Part shown: positions 1-11,352 of the stretch, one piece after another
Position numbering within the stretch: the stretch's first letter is position 1
Layout of the letters: every line of letters starts with the position of its first letter
Assembly (NCBI RefSeq): GCF_000247695.1
Contig: NW_004624732.1
Span: 39,499,964-39,563,963, forward strand
Direction of reading: 5' to 3'
Origin: Heterocephalus glaber
Taxonomy: Eukaryota > Chordata > Mammalia > Rodentia > Bathyergidae
Length of the DNA stretch: 64,000 nucleotides
Position numbers and translations under genes: made by a program
The notes under the pieces: model-generated
The model's input: the letters and a program-made list of their open reading frames with translations, nothing else
Told to the model about the DNA's origin: nothing
Database searches by the model: none

Positions 1-1875
1 CCCCTACTTTCTTGGATTCTTTTTTGAACTTGTATATTAAGTCAACACAAAACAGAATATAAAGATAAAGATGTAAAATTTTATTTTATGTTAATATATT
101 TGTATGCAAAAAGTCCTCACAGAATTTTTAAAAACAGTCAAATAAACAATTAAACTTGAGAGCTTATATACCACTTTACCAAAAGGAGATACATTTTTGA
201 GAGAAGACTAAGAAATACATGTTAATTAAGGCTTGTTGTAAAGCTTGTGCAAACTCATTTCAGTCCTGTTTCCAGTATTCTTAGTGTGTGAAATGGGACT
301 ATGTTTTAAAATGGTAATTTATGTCACTTTTGCAGAGGGAAATTTATACCCCTGTTTTTATTCAGGAGAGGGTAGAACAGAGGCTTTGTCCTGTGACTTG
401 TTTCTCCTTTATCTTCCACACTAAATAATACTATGTCTAAGTAGAAAATTTAGGGATGGCATAGTCTCATCTGCTTAATTTCTATCACCTGGATCTTTAC
501 AGAAATTTTAATATAACAACATTTATTTGACTGCGATGGAGAGAAGATTCAGCCTAGTGGCTGAGTCACAAGAGATCTGCAAAGGAAAAGAAGACCACAG
601 AATATAATTAGAATAAATAGGTTTAAAAATACTATAAAGCTAAGAACATTCACTCATATACCATTAAACGGTTCTCCCAAAACTGGGAGAACAAAGCCCA
701 ATAAAATAAGCCAAATAAAATAACTGAATCTCATTTATCTGACAGAAAGTATTAATATTTTCTTTAAAAGGTATAAATTAAACACTTTCCACCATGATTT
801 ACACAGAAGCATTAGTTTAATATTGTCTTGATGTATCACCTATGAAGGACCTAGTACCTTGTCTATTTTTAATACAAAAGGGAAAGTTGGGATAGTCCTT
901 GAGCTTAAATAGAGGATTTCCTAGGTTTAATGCATTCACCAGAAGTAGAGAGAGATTGACATTGTCAGATCACAAGTACTATTCTGTTTCACTCATTCAT
1001 CATTTGTAGTTGGTGCTCCCTTTGACAGGAATAAAATACTTGCACAAGTGTTTTTTATTGTGTTTAAGTGTAACCAATAATCAAGTTAATTAATTAACTT
1101 TGAATTTATTCTTGACTCATTGAAAAGTAATCAGACAAACAAAGTGCATTCTAAGAGTACAAAGACACAGTTGGAAAAAGAGGCCATAATGAGGGATTAG
1201 AGCCAAAACAGGACAAACTGATAAGAGGTTTTCAATCAGCATTTCAATAATTGCAGGGGAAAGGGGGGGAGGGGGTATTTTAAATTAAAAAGAAAAAAGA
1301 AGTTCTTCTTGTGGAAAGAGGAGTAGGACTTCAAAAATTGAAAAAATAAATAGGTAAAGGTGAAATTCTTGATGTACGATTTTGGAAAATGCTGTCTGCA
1401 ACTCAGTGTTTGCTTCTGAAGCCCAAAAAGAGCCTCTTGGAGTTATCTGTTGTAGTTCCCTGTAGGAACAGCGTTCCAACTGTTCTGAGATCTGGGCTAC
1501 CTTGTTGAGGATCCCGTGAATCAAGGAGGAACTGTTTTTTAATTCTGATGCTACAGTATGGACAGGAAGCTACACTACTTGCCAAGGCCATTTGCAATCA
1601 AATGACTATGTCTATGTTCTACTAAAAACTTGATGAACACTGGATTTAGTTGAAAAAGACGGCAATGCTTATTTTTGGCAGAGAAGGCCCTTTTGATCTG
1701 TAGTCATATGATAAAAAGTTAGTAGTTAGTTCTAGTATAGAAATAATCATAGAATCAAGTTGCTCACTTTAGTCTCTGTGTACATTCAGTACAAAATTAA
1801 GAAGTGCAGAGATGCCAGTAGGCATACAGTAACCAAAATTGATTTCGTTTGGGGGTTTATATATTTATTTACTTT
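1..1875. other. Unassigned AT-rich DNA
   Basis: I see no gene or recognisable young repeat here. Short open frames near 1285-1600 have no recognisable protein and no exon signals. A G-rich run sits at about 1255-1275 and a short palindromic 'taattaattaa' near 1086. Ordinary mammalian noncoding DNA is the simplest reading. Confidence 0.5.
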
Positions 1876-3422
1876 CAATTTTCACCTTTTCTTTTTTTTA
1901 AAATAATTTCATATCTACAATTTAAATATACATAATAATCACATTAATCAAAGGGAGTTTGTACCTGTACATGATATAGCTTGATTCCTCTTTTTTTCCC
2001 AATCCCTTTCCTGCCCTCAACCTCCCTTCCCCCCTTATTTACAAAAGATTTCCTTTCACTATTTTCTTTTTCTCAATTTTTTCCTTTTTCTCTTCCTTTC
2101 CTCCTTCCTGCTTTCACAATTTCACTTTCCTTTTGAACAGTTTCTTCCTAATCCATACTATCTGTTATGCAGTTGGATCTTTATTTACACTTTCAGTTTC
2201 TCACACTAGAGAGACAATGTGATATTTACTCATATGTGTCTGATATATTTCATGTAAGCCTTTAGTCTCAAGTTGCATTCATTTAGCTATAAATGTCTCA
2301 AGTTTATCTTTCTTTATGGCTGAGTAATACTCAATTGTATTGAAAAAAATCCATCTTTTTTATTGATTCATTGGTTGATGGGCATTTGGGTTGTTTCCAA
2401 GATTTAGCTATTATAGACTGTGTCTCTATAAACATTGGTGTGCATGTATCATTGCATTGTGACACTTTTAATTTGGGGGCAAGACACCCAGCAGGGAAAG
2501 AGCTGAGTCAAATGGGAACTCTCATCTTAATTTTTTAAGGAACCTCCACACTGATTTCCACAATGGTTGCACCAGTCTCTGCTCCCACCAACAGTGGCGA
2601 AAGGTTCCTTTTCTCCTACAGCCTCATCAGCATTTGTTGTTGGTTGATTTCTTGATAACAGCCATTCTTTCTGAAGTGAGATAGAATCTCAGCAGTTTTA
2701 ACTTTATCTCTTGTTTGAACCAGTGAGTGATGTTGAACATTTTGTTTTCAGATATTTGTTTGCCATTTCTACCTCTTCATCTGAAAAGTTTCTATTTATT
2801 ACAGATGCCAATTTTTCATTTTGGATTAGGTCTTTAAATTTGAGGAATCTGACTTTTTTAAAATTCTTGTATGTTTTAGATACTAGTCTTTTATCTGAGA
2901 GACTACTGGCTAAAATTTTTCCCACTCTGTGGGTTGTCTCTTCACTCTGTTGGTGATTTCTTTTATAGTGCAAAAACTTTTTAATAAGATGAGATCCCAA
3001 TTGCTGATTCTTTCCACTATTTACCCATGTAGTTTGTTTTTTGTTCATGAAGTCGTCACCTACCTTTATGTCCTCAAGGACTCTACATATTCTCTCTTCC
3101 ACCAGATTTAGTGTTTCTGTATTACTATTTAGATCCTTGATCCATTTTGACTTTAGTTTAGTGCATGGTGAGGGACATGGCTCTAGTTTTATGCTTTGGC
3201 ATGTAGAAAGCCACTTTTCCCAGCACCACTTATTAAAGAGGCTGTTCTTATTCCAGTGAAAATGTTTGGCCCATTTGTCAAAGATAATGTGGGTGAGTGT
3301 GTTTGGTGTTGTTTCTGGCTCTTCTAGTCTGTTCCATTGATTCTTAGGTCTGGTTTTTTGTTTTTTGGGTTTTTTTGCCAGTACCATGCTGTTTTTGTTA
3401 CAGACAATTTTCACCTTTTCTA
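1876..3422 (-). mobile_element. 5'-truncated L1 (element A) with 17-bp TSD
   Basis: This is a LINE-1 retrotransposon read from the minus strand. It has a poly(T) (the poly-A tail) at about 1893, a pyrimidine-rich 3' UTR complement at about 1980-2120, then the C-terminal part of ORF2. The flanks 1876-1892 and 3406-3422 are identical (caattttcaccttttct), a 17-bp target-site duplication that fixes the borders at about 1893-3405. The ORF2 remnant contains the L1 signatures LFNKWCWE and WIKDLN. Only the last quarter or so of an L1 is present, the usual 5' truncation of target-primed reverse transcription. The clean TSD suggests it is younger than the neighbouring 3423-4290 fragment, beside whose 3' end it inserted. 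Confidence 0.85.
2704..3405 (-). pseudogene. L1 ORF2 C-terminal remnant in element A
   Basis: An open reading frame over 230 codons long covers the region after the reverse transcriptase domain of L1 ORF2p. Seen directly: IIFDKWAKHF, SLFNKWCWEKW, SKWIKDLN and VGDDFMNKK, all in the order expected for L1 ORF2p. The endonuclease and reverse transcriptase domains are absent because of 5' truncation, so it cannot be active. The frame runs open past 3406 into flanking DNA only by chance. Its length without stops is notable for a dead element and suggests modest age. Confidence 0.8.
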
Positions 3423-4290
3423 GGTTTATTTTTTTTATTTTCATTAGTACATGTTTGCAGTACATAAAGATTTCACTAATCATGAGGAATCAATTCATGT
3501 ACACAACACATCTTAATTCTTTCTTTGTTCTCTAGGATCATCTCCCTCCCTGCTCTTTCTGTCTTTTGCTTCTCTTCCTATTTGCCAAAGTTCGATTTCC
3601 ATGTGTTTTCAATTAGTTTTTTCATCTCTTCCCCATCTCTTGTTCCCTTTTCCATTTGAACATATCTCCCTACTTCCTATTATCTCTCTTTTATTTTGCT
3701 CTTTATGTATGTTTTGGATTTCTCATATAAGAGAAATCATGCAATATTTAAGCTTGTGTGTCTAATTTATTTAAATTAATATTATGGTCTGGAGGTGTAT
3801 CCATTTACTTATGAATCACTCAGTTTATCTTTTTGACAGAGTTGCACTCCACTGTAAATAAATACTACATTTTCTTTATCCATTCATCTGTTAATATGCA
3901 TATGGGTTGTTTTCAAGATGTGTCTATTATAAATTGTGCGAATATAAACATGTGTATGGATCTATCACTGTAATATGATATCTTTAACTCTTTTGGGAAG
4001 ATACTTAGAGGGAATAGCTTGGTCCAGTGAAATTTCTAGTTTTACTTTTTTGAGGAATCTCCATACTGCTTTCCATAATGATTATATTAATTTACACTCT
4101 ACCAGTAATCTAGAAAGTTTCCCCTACCCCAATGTTTTGCCAGCATAGTTTAAAATTTTATTTCTTGATGATAGCCATTCTTTCTGGAATAAGATGAAAT
4201 CTCAGCATTGTTTTAATTTGCATTACTCTCATACCCACTGATGCTGAACATTTTTAATGTATTTATTTGCCATTTAACTTTATCTTCAAT
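3423..4290 (-). mobile_element. Older L1 3' end (element B)
   Basis: This is a second minus-strand L1 3' terminus. It has a T-rich start at about 3428, a pyrimidine-rich 3' UTR complement (about 3535-3720), then sequence parallel to the ORF2 C-terminus of element A (for example the segments around 3880-3990 and 4040-4260). No long frame survives, so it is more decayed than element A. It ends where the T-rich 3' end of the next L1 begins near 4290. Borders are approximate, by comparison with the other L1 copies in the window. Confidence 0.7.
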
Positions 4291-4859
4291 TTTTTATTCA
4301 TTAAATTTATTGGTACATTTTATGTATACAATATGATGATATTTGTCATTGGGAATTTGCACCTTTACATAATCCATCTTGGTTCTTATTTTTTTCCCCA
4401 TTCCCCTGCCCTCCTTTCCACCCCTCTGCCTCTCCCTATTTATAAAAACTTTGTTTCTGTTCATTCCTTTTCTTATATTTATTCCTTTTCATTCTTTTCT
4501 TTCCACTGCCTATCCTACTTCCCCTTCCCCTTTGCATATTTTCTTCCTATTTCACAATATCTATTATACATTTTAACCCTTATTTACACTTTCAGTTTCT
4601 CACACAACAGAAAATATTTGGTATTTACATATGTGTGATTTATTGCACTTAAGAGTATGGCCTCAATGTGCATACATTTAGCTATAAATGTCTCTAATTT
4701 CTTATTCTTTATGTCTCAGTAGTACTCCATTTATAAAACCCCACATCTTCTTTATCCAGTCTCCAGTTGATTAGCAATTGGGCTGTTTCCAAGTTTTGGC
4801 TATTACAAACTTTGCCACTGTAAACATGGGTACACATATATTGCTGTGGTAAAATTCTT

Positions 4860-7800
4860 TTAATTTGGGGGGAAAGATACAAGGCAGGAGAATAGCTGCT
4901 CAAATGGGACCTCTAACCCTAGTTTTTTTGAGGTATCTCCATGTTGATTTCCACAGTGGTTGCACCAGTCTACACTCCCACAAATAGTGGAGAAGGGTTC
5001 CTTTTTTCCAAAAACCCTGCCAGCATTTGTTATTGGTTGATTTCTTGATAACAACCATTCTTTCTGGGGTGAAGTGGAATCTCAGTATTGTTTACATTTG
5101 CAACTCTTGAATGACCAATGATGTTGAGCATGTTTTTATGTTTATTTGCTGTTTCTACTTCTTTGAGAAATGTCTGTTCATTCCAGATGCCCATTTTTGA
5201 TTGGGTAATTAAGTTTAGGAGGTATGATTTTTTAAAAGTTCTTTATATATTCTAGATAGTAGACCATTATCTGAGGAACAGCTGATAAATTTTTTTCTCA
5301 TGCTATGTGTTGTCTCTTCACTCTATTAGTGGCTTCTCTTGCTGTGACAAAGCTTTTCGATAAGATGAGATACCTGTTGTTGATTCTCTGTGGTAGTTCA
5401 CGTGTAACTGAGGTTTTGTTCATGAAATCTTTTCCTATGCCAATGTCTTCAAGAGTTCTACCTAACCTCTCTTCCAGCCAGTTTATTTTTTCTGTTTTAA
5501 TGTTTAGATCTTTGATCCATTTCAAATTTAGTTTAGTGCATAGTGAGAGATATAGGTCTAGTTTTAATCTTTGGCAAGTTGAAACTCAATTTTTTCAAGA
5601 CCATTTATCAAAGAGGGTATCTTTCCTCCAGTGAGGGTGTTTGGATCCTTTGTCAAAGATGGCTAAATACATCTGGAGTGGTTTCTGGATCTTCTAATTG
5701 TTCCACTGAACCTTGAGTCTGTTTCTTTGCCAGTACCATGCTGTTTTTATCACAGTAGCTTTGTAGTATAGTTTTGAGTTAGAGATTATGATACGCCCTA
5801 TCTTGTCTTTGTTGCCTAGAATTTGTTTTGCTATTCTAGGTCTCTTGTTCCAAATGAATTTTTGGGTTGTTTCCTCAATTTCTGTGAAATATGCTATGAG
5901 AATTTCAATTGGGATTGCATTGAATCTATATAGCAGTTTGGAATATAGGGTGATTTTTGCTATATTTGTTCTTGCTACTCACCAGCAAGAGATGTCTTTG
6001 CATTTTCTGTTATCTTCTGATCTCTTTTTTCAGGGTGCTATAGTTTTCAAAGTAGAAGTATTTGATTTCTTTCATTAGATTGATTCCTAGGTATTTCATT
6101 TTTTTGGATGATATTGTGAAAGGAGTTTTTTCTCCAGTTCCTCTCCAAGTGAGTCTATTGTTTGTGTACAGGAAGGCTATTGATTTGTGTGTGCAGACCT
6201 TGCATCCATCTTCCAATTTGATAATTAACTGTATGACTTTTGGTGGAGTTCATGGGGTCTTTTATATAGAGTATCATGTCATCTTCAAATAATGACAATT
6301 TAGCTTCTTATTTTCCTGTCTTTATTATTTTTATTTATTTTTTTGTCTAATTACTGTGACTAATGTTTCCAGAGCTATATTGAACAGGATTGGTAATAGT
6401 GGACATCCTTGTCCTATTCCTGGTTTAGTGTGAAGGATTTCAGTTTTTAACCATTTAATATGATATTGGCTTTTGGTTTTTCATAGACGGGTTTTATGAG
6501 GTTGAGACAAAGAGTATCTATTCCAATTTTCTGTAGGATTTTTATCAAGAATGGATGTTGGATTTTCTCGAACACTTTTTCTGCATCTATTGAGATGAAC
6601 ATAAGGTTTTTTCCTTGGCTCTGTTAATATAGTGTATTACCTTTATTGATTTGCATATGCTGAACCATCCCTGCATCCTTGAGATGTATCCCAGTTGGTC
6701 AGTGTGTATGATCATCCTCATAATCTTATGCATTCTATTGGCCAGTATCTTATTGAGGACTTTTTCATCCATGTTCATTAGAGAGATTGGCTTACAGTTT
6801 GTTTTTTTTTTCGGTTGGGTCTTTCTCTGATTTGGGGATCAAGATGATGCTTGCTTCCAGGAATGTATTTGGGAATATTGCTTCTCTTTCAATTTAATTG
6901 AAGAGTATAGACAATAGTAACAATAGTTATTCTCTAAATTTCCTGTAAAACTGAGCATTGAAGTCTTCAGGACCTAGGCTTTTATTCATTAGTAATTTTT
7001 AAATTATGTTTTCAATTTCAGTGATTGTTATTGGGTTGTTTAGCATTTTTAGGTCTTCTTTGTTCAACTTTGGTAATTAATATGTATCTAGGAATCTGTC
7101 CATTTCTTCTGTGTTTTCCATCTCATTGGTACATAGGTTCTCAAATTAGGTATTAATAATCCTCTGGATTTTTGCTGGGTCTCTTAATTTAACCCTTTTT
7201 TGTTCCTAATTGCATGGATTTGGGCTTTCCTTTCCTTTTTTTGATAAGTTTTCCTAAGGATTTGTCAGTTTTGTTTATTCTTTCAAAGAACCAACTCCTT
7301 GCTTCATTGATTTTTTTCCCATTATTCTCTTAGTCTTGATTGCAATAATTTCTGCTGTGATCTTTATAATTTCCTCCCATGTATGAGCTTTGTGGTTTTC
7401 TTACTCTTCTCTTTTAGAAGCTTGAGGTTCAACACTAGATTTTTTTATTTAAGATTGCTCTGTTTTCCTTATATGAGTATTCACTGCTATGGATTCCCCC
7501 CCAACACTGCTTTCGTTGTGTCCCTCAGATTCTGATATGCTATATTTGCATTTTCATTTAATTGTAGAAACTGACTTCTTCTTTAATTTCCTCTGTGGCC
7601 TATTGGTTGTTCAATATGTGTTGTTCAATTTCCATGTGTTTATGAAATTCTTGTGGTTTCTTTTCCTATGAAACTCCAATTTCATCACACTATAATCTAA
7701 TAATATACAGGGGATAAATTCAATTCTTTTGCATTTACTTAAACATGTTCTATGAGCAAATATGTGGTCTATTTTGGAAAACAATCCATGTGCAGCTCAA

Positions 7801-8440
7801 AAGAATAGGTATTTTGATTTTGTGGGGTGGAACACTCTATAAATTCTCTTAAGTCCATTTGTTAAAGAGTTTGGTTGAATTCTAGTATTCCATTGCTGAT
7901 TTTTTTGTATAGTTGATGTATCTATTTGTGACAGTGGAGGTATCAAGATCCCTCATATTTATTGTATTTGTGCTTATTTGATTTTTTTGTGTCAATTAAT
8001 ATTTGTTTTATATATTTGGGTGCACTAGAATTTGGTGCATATATATTTATGAATGTCATCTCTTTCTCTTGAATTGTTTCCTTTATAAGGATGTAGTGGC
8101 CTTCTTTGTCTCTCTTAAGTAGTCTTGTTTTGAAATCCATTTTATCCACAAATAGTATATATATTCCTGCTTTTTTTCAGGTTCCTGTTGCATGGAGTAT
8201 TGTTTCTTACCCTTTAACTTTCAGTCTATGAGTTTCTTTTTTAATTAAGTGTGTTTCTTGTATGCAGCATATTGTTGGTTCTTGCTTCTTGAGCCATTTT
8301 GCCAGTCTATGTATTTTGATTGGTTAATGGAGACCATTAACATTGATGGTTATAATTGATATATACTGACATATCCTTGTCATGACCTTTTCCCCTTGTT
8401 GGATTCTCTCCCTTTGCATTTAATTTCTTGTCTTGCTGAT
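4860..8440 (-). pseudogene. L1 ORF2 (endonuclease-reverse transcriptase) remnant, element C
   Basis: ORF2p normally nicks target DNA and reverse-transcribes L1 RNA. On the minus strand I can read the N-terminal endonuclease region (TICCIQETHL near 8240-8330; INIYAPN near 8050), the reverse transcriptase region ([10 protein letters not shown] near 6720-6760, [10 protein letters not shown]), the catalytic loop as LFEDDM near 6275-6290, and C-terminal signatures (LEVPFEQL, VDWCNHCGN) near 4900-4990. The two catalytic Asp of the FADD motif are kept, but Ala is replaced by Glu. Many stops and frameshifts break the frame. Confidence 0.8.
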
Positions 8441-8499
8441 AGATTCATTCTGTTGGGCTTCATGGGGTTGTAACCCTCATTGTCTTTTCCTAGGATATT

Positions 8500-9540
8500 G
8501 TTTAAAAGTTTTTGGAGAGCTGGTTTGGTTTTCATGAAGTTCCTCCGGTGTTCTTTGTCATGAAATTATTTTATTTCTCTATTGATTTTGAAAGATATTT
8601 TTGCAGGTTATATCAATCTGGGTTGGGGTTTTTTTTCTTTTATGACTTGAAATGCTTCACTCCAGGCTCTTCTTGACTTGAGGGTTTGTGTTAAGAAGTC
8701 TGCTGTTTTTCTGATGGGCTTTCCTTTGTATGTGATTTTTTTTTTTCTTTTCTCTATGTGCTTGCAGTGTTTTGTTTTTCTGTTGGGTTTCTGGAATCTT
8801 GGTTAGTATATGCCTAGGTGTAGAATTTTTTTTTTTTTTTGATCATGGCTAGTTGTAGTCCTATATGCCTCACTTATCTGCATGTCAAATTCTTTCCCCC
8901 TGCTTGGGAAGTTTTCTGCCATACTTCTGTGAACACTTTTTTTTAATGTTATTTACATTCTCTCCTGTTTCTTCACTGACTCAGATCAGTCTTATGTTAT
9001 TATATTTTGCATCATCTAGCAGTTGCTGTATTGATTTCTCATGGTCTATTTTTAAGAAATCTTTCTTTTCCTGGTCATTAATCACAAAACAGTCCTGTCT
9101 TCTATATGTGATACTCTGTCCTCACATTGGCTCATTCTGCTGTGTAAACTTTCAATGGAGTTTTTAATATCCTGGAAATCTGTTTGCACCTATTTTATGG
9201 ATTCTATTTGTTTCCTATGTTGGGATTCCATCAGGTTCCTCAGATCCTCTATTTTTTTTTTATCTGTGTCTGTTCTAGAGTTATTAATCATCCCTTTCAC
9301 TATGGACACCATCTGTGTTGTTATCTGAGAAATTATTTATGATTTTGCTTTTGCTAGATCCTCTTTCATTGCCAGTTCAGGGAGATCAGGTTGTTGAGTT
9401 TTAGATTGCTCCAGATCATTGCCCCTTGATGTTGCCTTTGGTGATCTGGAAGTCTGGTTTTGAGACTTGTTTCCATGTCTTCTCATTTCAATTGATGCAG
9501 TCTGCTCCTCCTTTATTGTGGTAACTCTTTGCTCTCCCAT
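8500..9540 (-). pseudogene. L1 ORF1 (RNA-binding chaperone) remnant, element C
   Basis: ORF1p is the coiled-coil nucleic-acid chaperone that coats L1 RNA. An N-terminal piece opens with ATG at 9540 and contains KSQNQTSRSP and LPELAMKEDL, which also appear, diverged, in the same place in the L1 at 57172-62134. The coiled-coil and RRM regions follow toward 8500 but are frame-shifted. The assignment rests on position just upstream of ORF2 and on agreement between the two copies. Dead copy. Confidence 0.65.
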
Positions 9541-9778
9541 TGGGCTTCAATTCTCAGTAAGCCTCAGAGAAGCCTTTTCTTTACTGCTCTTCACTGTACC
9601 AATTCTTGGGTTCAGAATGATGGCCTTCTGTATCTGGATTCATCAATGAATTTTACTACACTTTCAAACAAAAACTAACACAAATGCTTCTTAGACTATT
9701 CCATAAAATAGAAAGGGGAGGAATATTTCTGAACTTCTTCTACAAAGCCAGTATCACTCTGGTCCTAAAAATTGATAA

Positions 9779-9880
9779 GGATACAGGAAGAAGTAGAGGA
9801 GGAGGGAAAAGAAGGAGGAGGAGGGGGAGAAAGAGGAGAAGGAAGAAAAAAAGAAAGAGCAGGAGGAAAGGAAAACCAAA
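9779..9880 (+). repeat. Purine-rich (GA/GGA) tract inside L1 ORF2
   Basis: About 100 bp of almost pure purine (gaggagg, gaagaaaaaaag units) lies between the ORF2 motifs IDKDT and 'PISLK', where an intact L1 has only a few A-rich codons. It is a local microsatellite-type expansion within the old L1. Its open translation (Arg/Lys-rich) is not a protein. Confidence 0.75.
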
Positions 9881-10840
9881 ACCAATATCCCTCAAAAAAT
9901 TAGATGCAAATAAAGATCAATGACATATTTGCAAATCAAGTTCAACAGCAAATTAAAATGATATACACCATGATGAAGTTGGTTTCATTCCAATAATTCA
10001 AGGATAGTTAAACATGTAAAAATCAATGAATGCAATACAGCTCATAAATAGAAATAGCCTTTGATAAAATTCAACATCCTCTCATGATAAGAGTTATGGA
10101 AATTTAGGTATGGAAAGATCACACTTGATCATAATAAATACAATCTACGACAAACCCATATATCAATAATGAACTCTGAAAAGGCAATCAGGAGAGCAAT
10201 CCCATTTATAGTAGCCTCAAGAAATATCTAGTTATAAACCTAGTCAATGAGTTGAAAGATTTTCAAAATGAAAATTACACAATGTTGAAAAAAGAAACTA
10301 ATGAAGATACTAGGAGCACTGTGCAGCAAAAACAAAACAAAACAAAACAACAACCAATCAGCAGAGTGAAGAGATAGCCTACAGAATTGGAGAACACTTT
10401 TGTTATTCATCTAACATAAGATTAATATCTATAATACATGAAAAACACAGAAAACCTAAGAACAAAAGAATACTCTCATCTAATAAAAATGGACAAATGA
10501 TCTGAACAGATATTTCTCCAAAAAGAAATACAAATGGCCAATAAAATGCTTAATATTTTTAGGCATCAGGAAAATGCAAATCAAAACTGCTTTGAAATTC
10601 CATGTTATTCCAATCAGAATGACTATTATTAATCAAACAGAAAACCAAAATAAGGTTTTGGTAAGGATGTGGAGAAGAAAGAACAGTTATATTGTGTTGG
10701 TGGGAAGATAAATTAGTGCAACTACTATAATAATATGGAGGTTCTTCAAAAATCTAAAATTAGATTATCATATGATTTAGTTATCCAACTTCAGGGTTTA
10801 TATCCAATGGACATAAAGCCAGCACTGAAAAGAAGTAATT

Positions 10841-10940
10841 ATTTTTTTGTTTTTGTTTTTGTTTTTCATACCAGGGATCAAACTCTGGATCTTGCACTTG
10901 AGAGGCAGGTGGTGGTACCACTGAGCTAAATCCCCGGCCC
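10841..10940 (-). mobile_element. ID-type SINE
   Basis: In its own sense this tRNA-derived SINE reads ggggatttagctcagtgg, includes a box B-like 'tttgatccctgg', and ends in an A-rich (caaaaa)n tail seen here as (tttttg)n on the left. It lies inside the plus-strand L1. A short 'taatt' is present at both edges, a possible TSD. It is one of seven such minus-strand copies here. Confidence 0.85.
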
Positions 10941-11352
10941 ATTAATTGTAATACTCATGTTGTTTGTGACACAATTTATAATAGCTAAGATATAGAATGA
11001 ACTTAAGTGCCTGCTAACAGATGAATACATAAAGAAAATATTATATATATGGACTATTACTTAGTCATGAGGAATGAAAATATGCTCTTCACAGGAAAAT
11101 GGATGGAAGAAAAGGATGTCATATTAAATGAAATAAGTCAAATAAATATCACATCGTTTTTCACATACATAGAAGAAAAGTTGACAGTACCATAGAAGAG
11201 GGAATATTAGGGACTGGGAAGCAGGAAGGGAAAGACAAGAAAGGGTAGAGGGCTAGATGAACATGATCAAGACATAATACATGTGCATAGGCAAATGTCG
11301 CGCTGAAACTCATTAACTTGTACAATTAATATATGTTGATTTAAAAAATTAG

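Larger units (their letters stand above)
4290..9637 (-). mobile_element. Nearly complete L1 (element C)
   Basis: This is a minus-strand LINE-1 of about 5.3 kb. Left to right it carries the 3' end and 3' UTR (4290-4700), an ORF2 remnant (about 4860-8440), an ORF1 remnant (about 8500-9540) and a short piece of 5' UTR. Aligned by eye to the copy at 57172-62134, it lacks about 400 bp of 5' UTR: its last shared sequence, near 9620-9637, corresponds to about 61730-61755 there. Frames are broken by many stops and shifts, so it is inactive. I found no convincing TSD. The right border abuts a plus-strand L1. Confidence 0.8.
9638..11352 (+). mobile_element. Old plus-strand L1 fragment (ORF2 to 3' end)
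   Basis: The plus strand encodes the L1 ORF2 reverse transcriptase N-terminal region. FINEFYYTF begins at 9639, followed by LLRLFHKIE, YKASITLVLKIDKDT and, after a purine-rich expansion, a decayed 'PISLKxxDA' motif near 9880. It continues through ORF2 C-terminal and 3' UTR sequence ending in an A-rich stretch near 11350. It is heavily mutated, older than the adjacent minus-strand L1, and interrupted by an ID SINE at 10841-10940. Confidence 0.7.

Noticed and set aside
4267..4638. 123-codon Phe/Ser/Pro-rich frame on the plus strand
   Set aside because: It is the antisense of an L1 3' UTR pyrimidine-rich block; the same artefact recurs at 15964-16296, 43556-43792 and 57258-57440.
9684..9923. 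Arg/Lys-rich open frame
   Set aside because: It begins in L1 ORF2 and then reads through a purine microsatellite.
10841..10940. Possible tRNA gene (tagctcagtgg and ttcgatccc-like motifs)
   Set aside because: These are the A and B boxes of an ID-type SINE; the molecule lacks a cloverleaf and carries a SINE tail. The same applies to the other ID copies.
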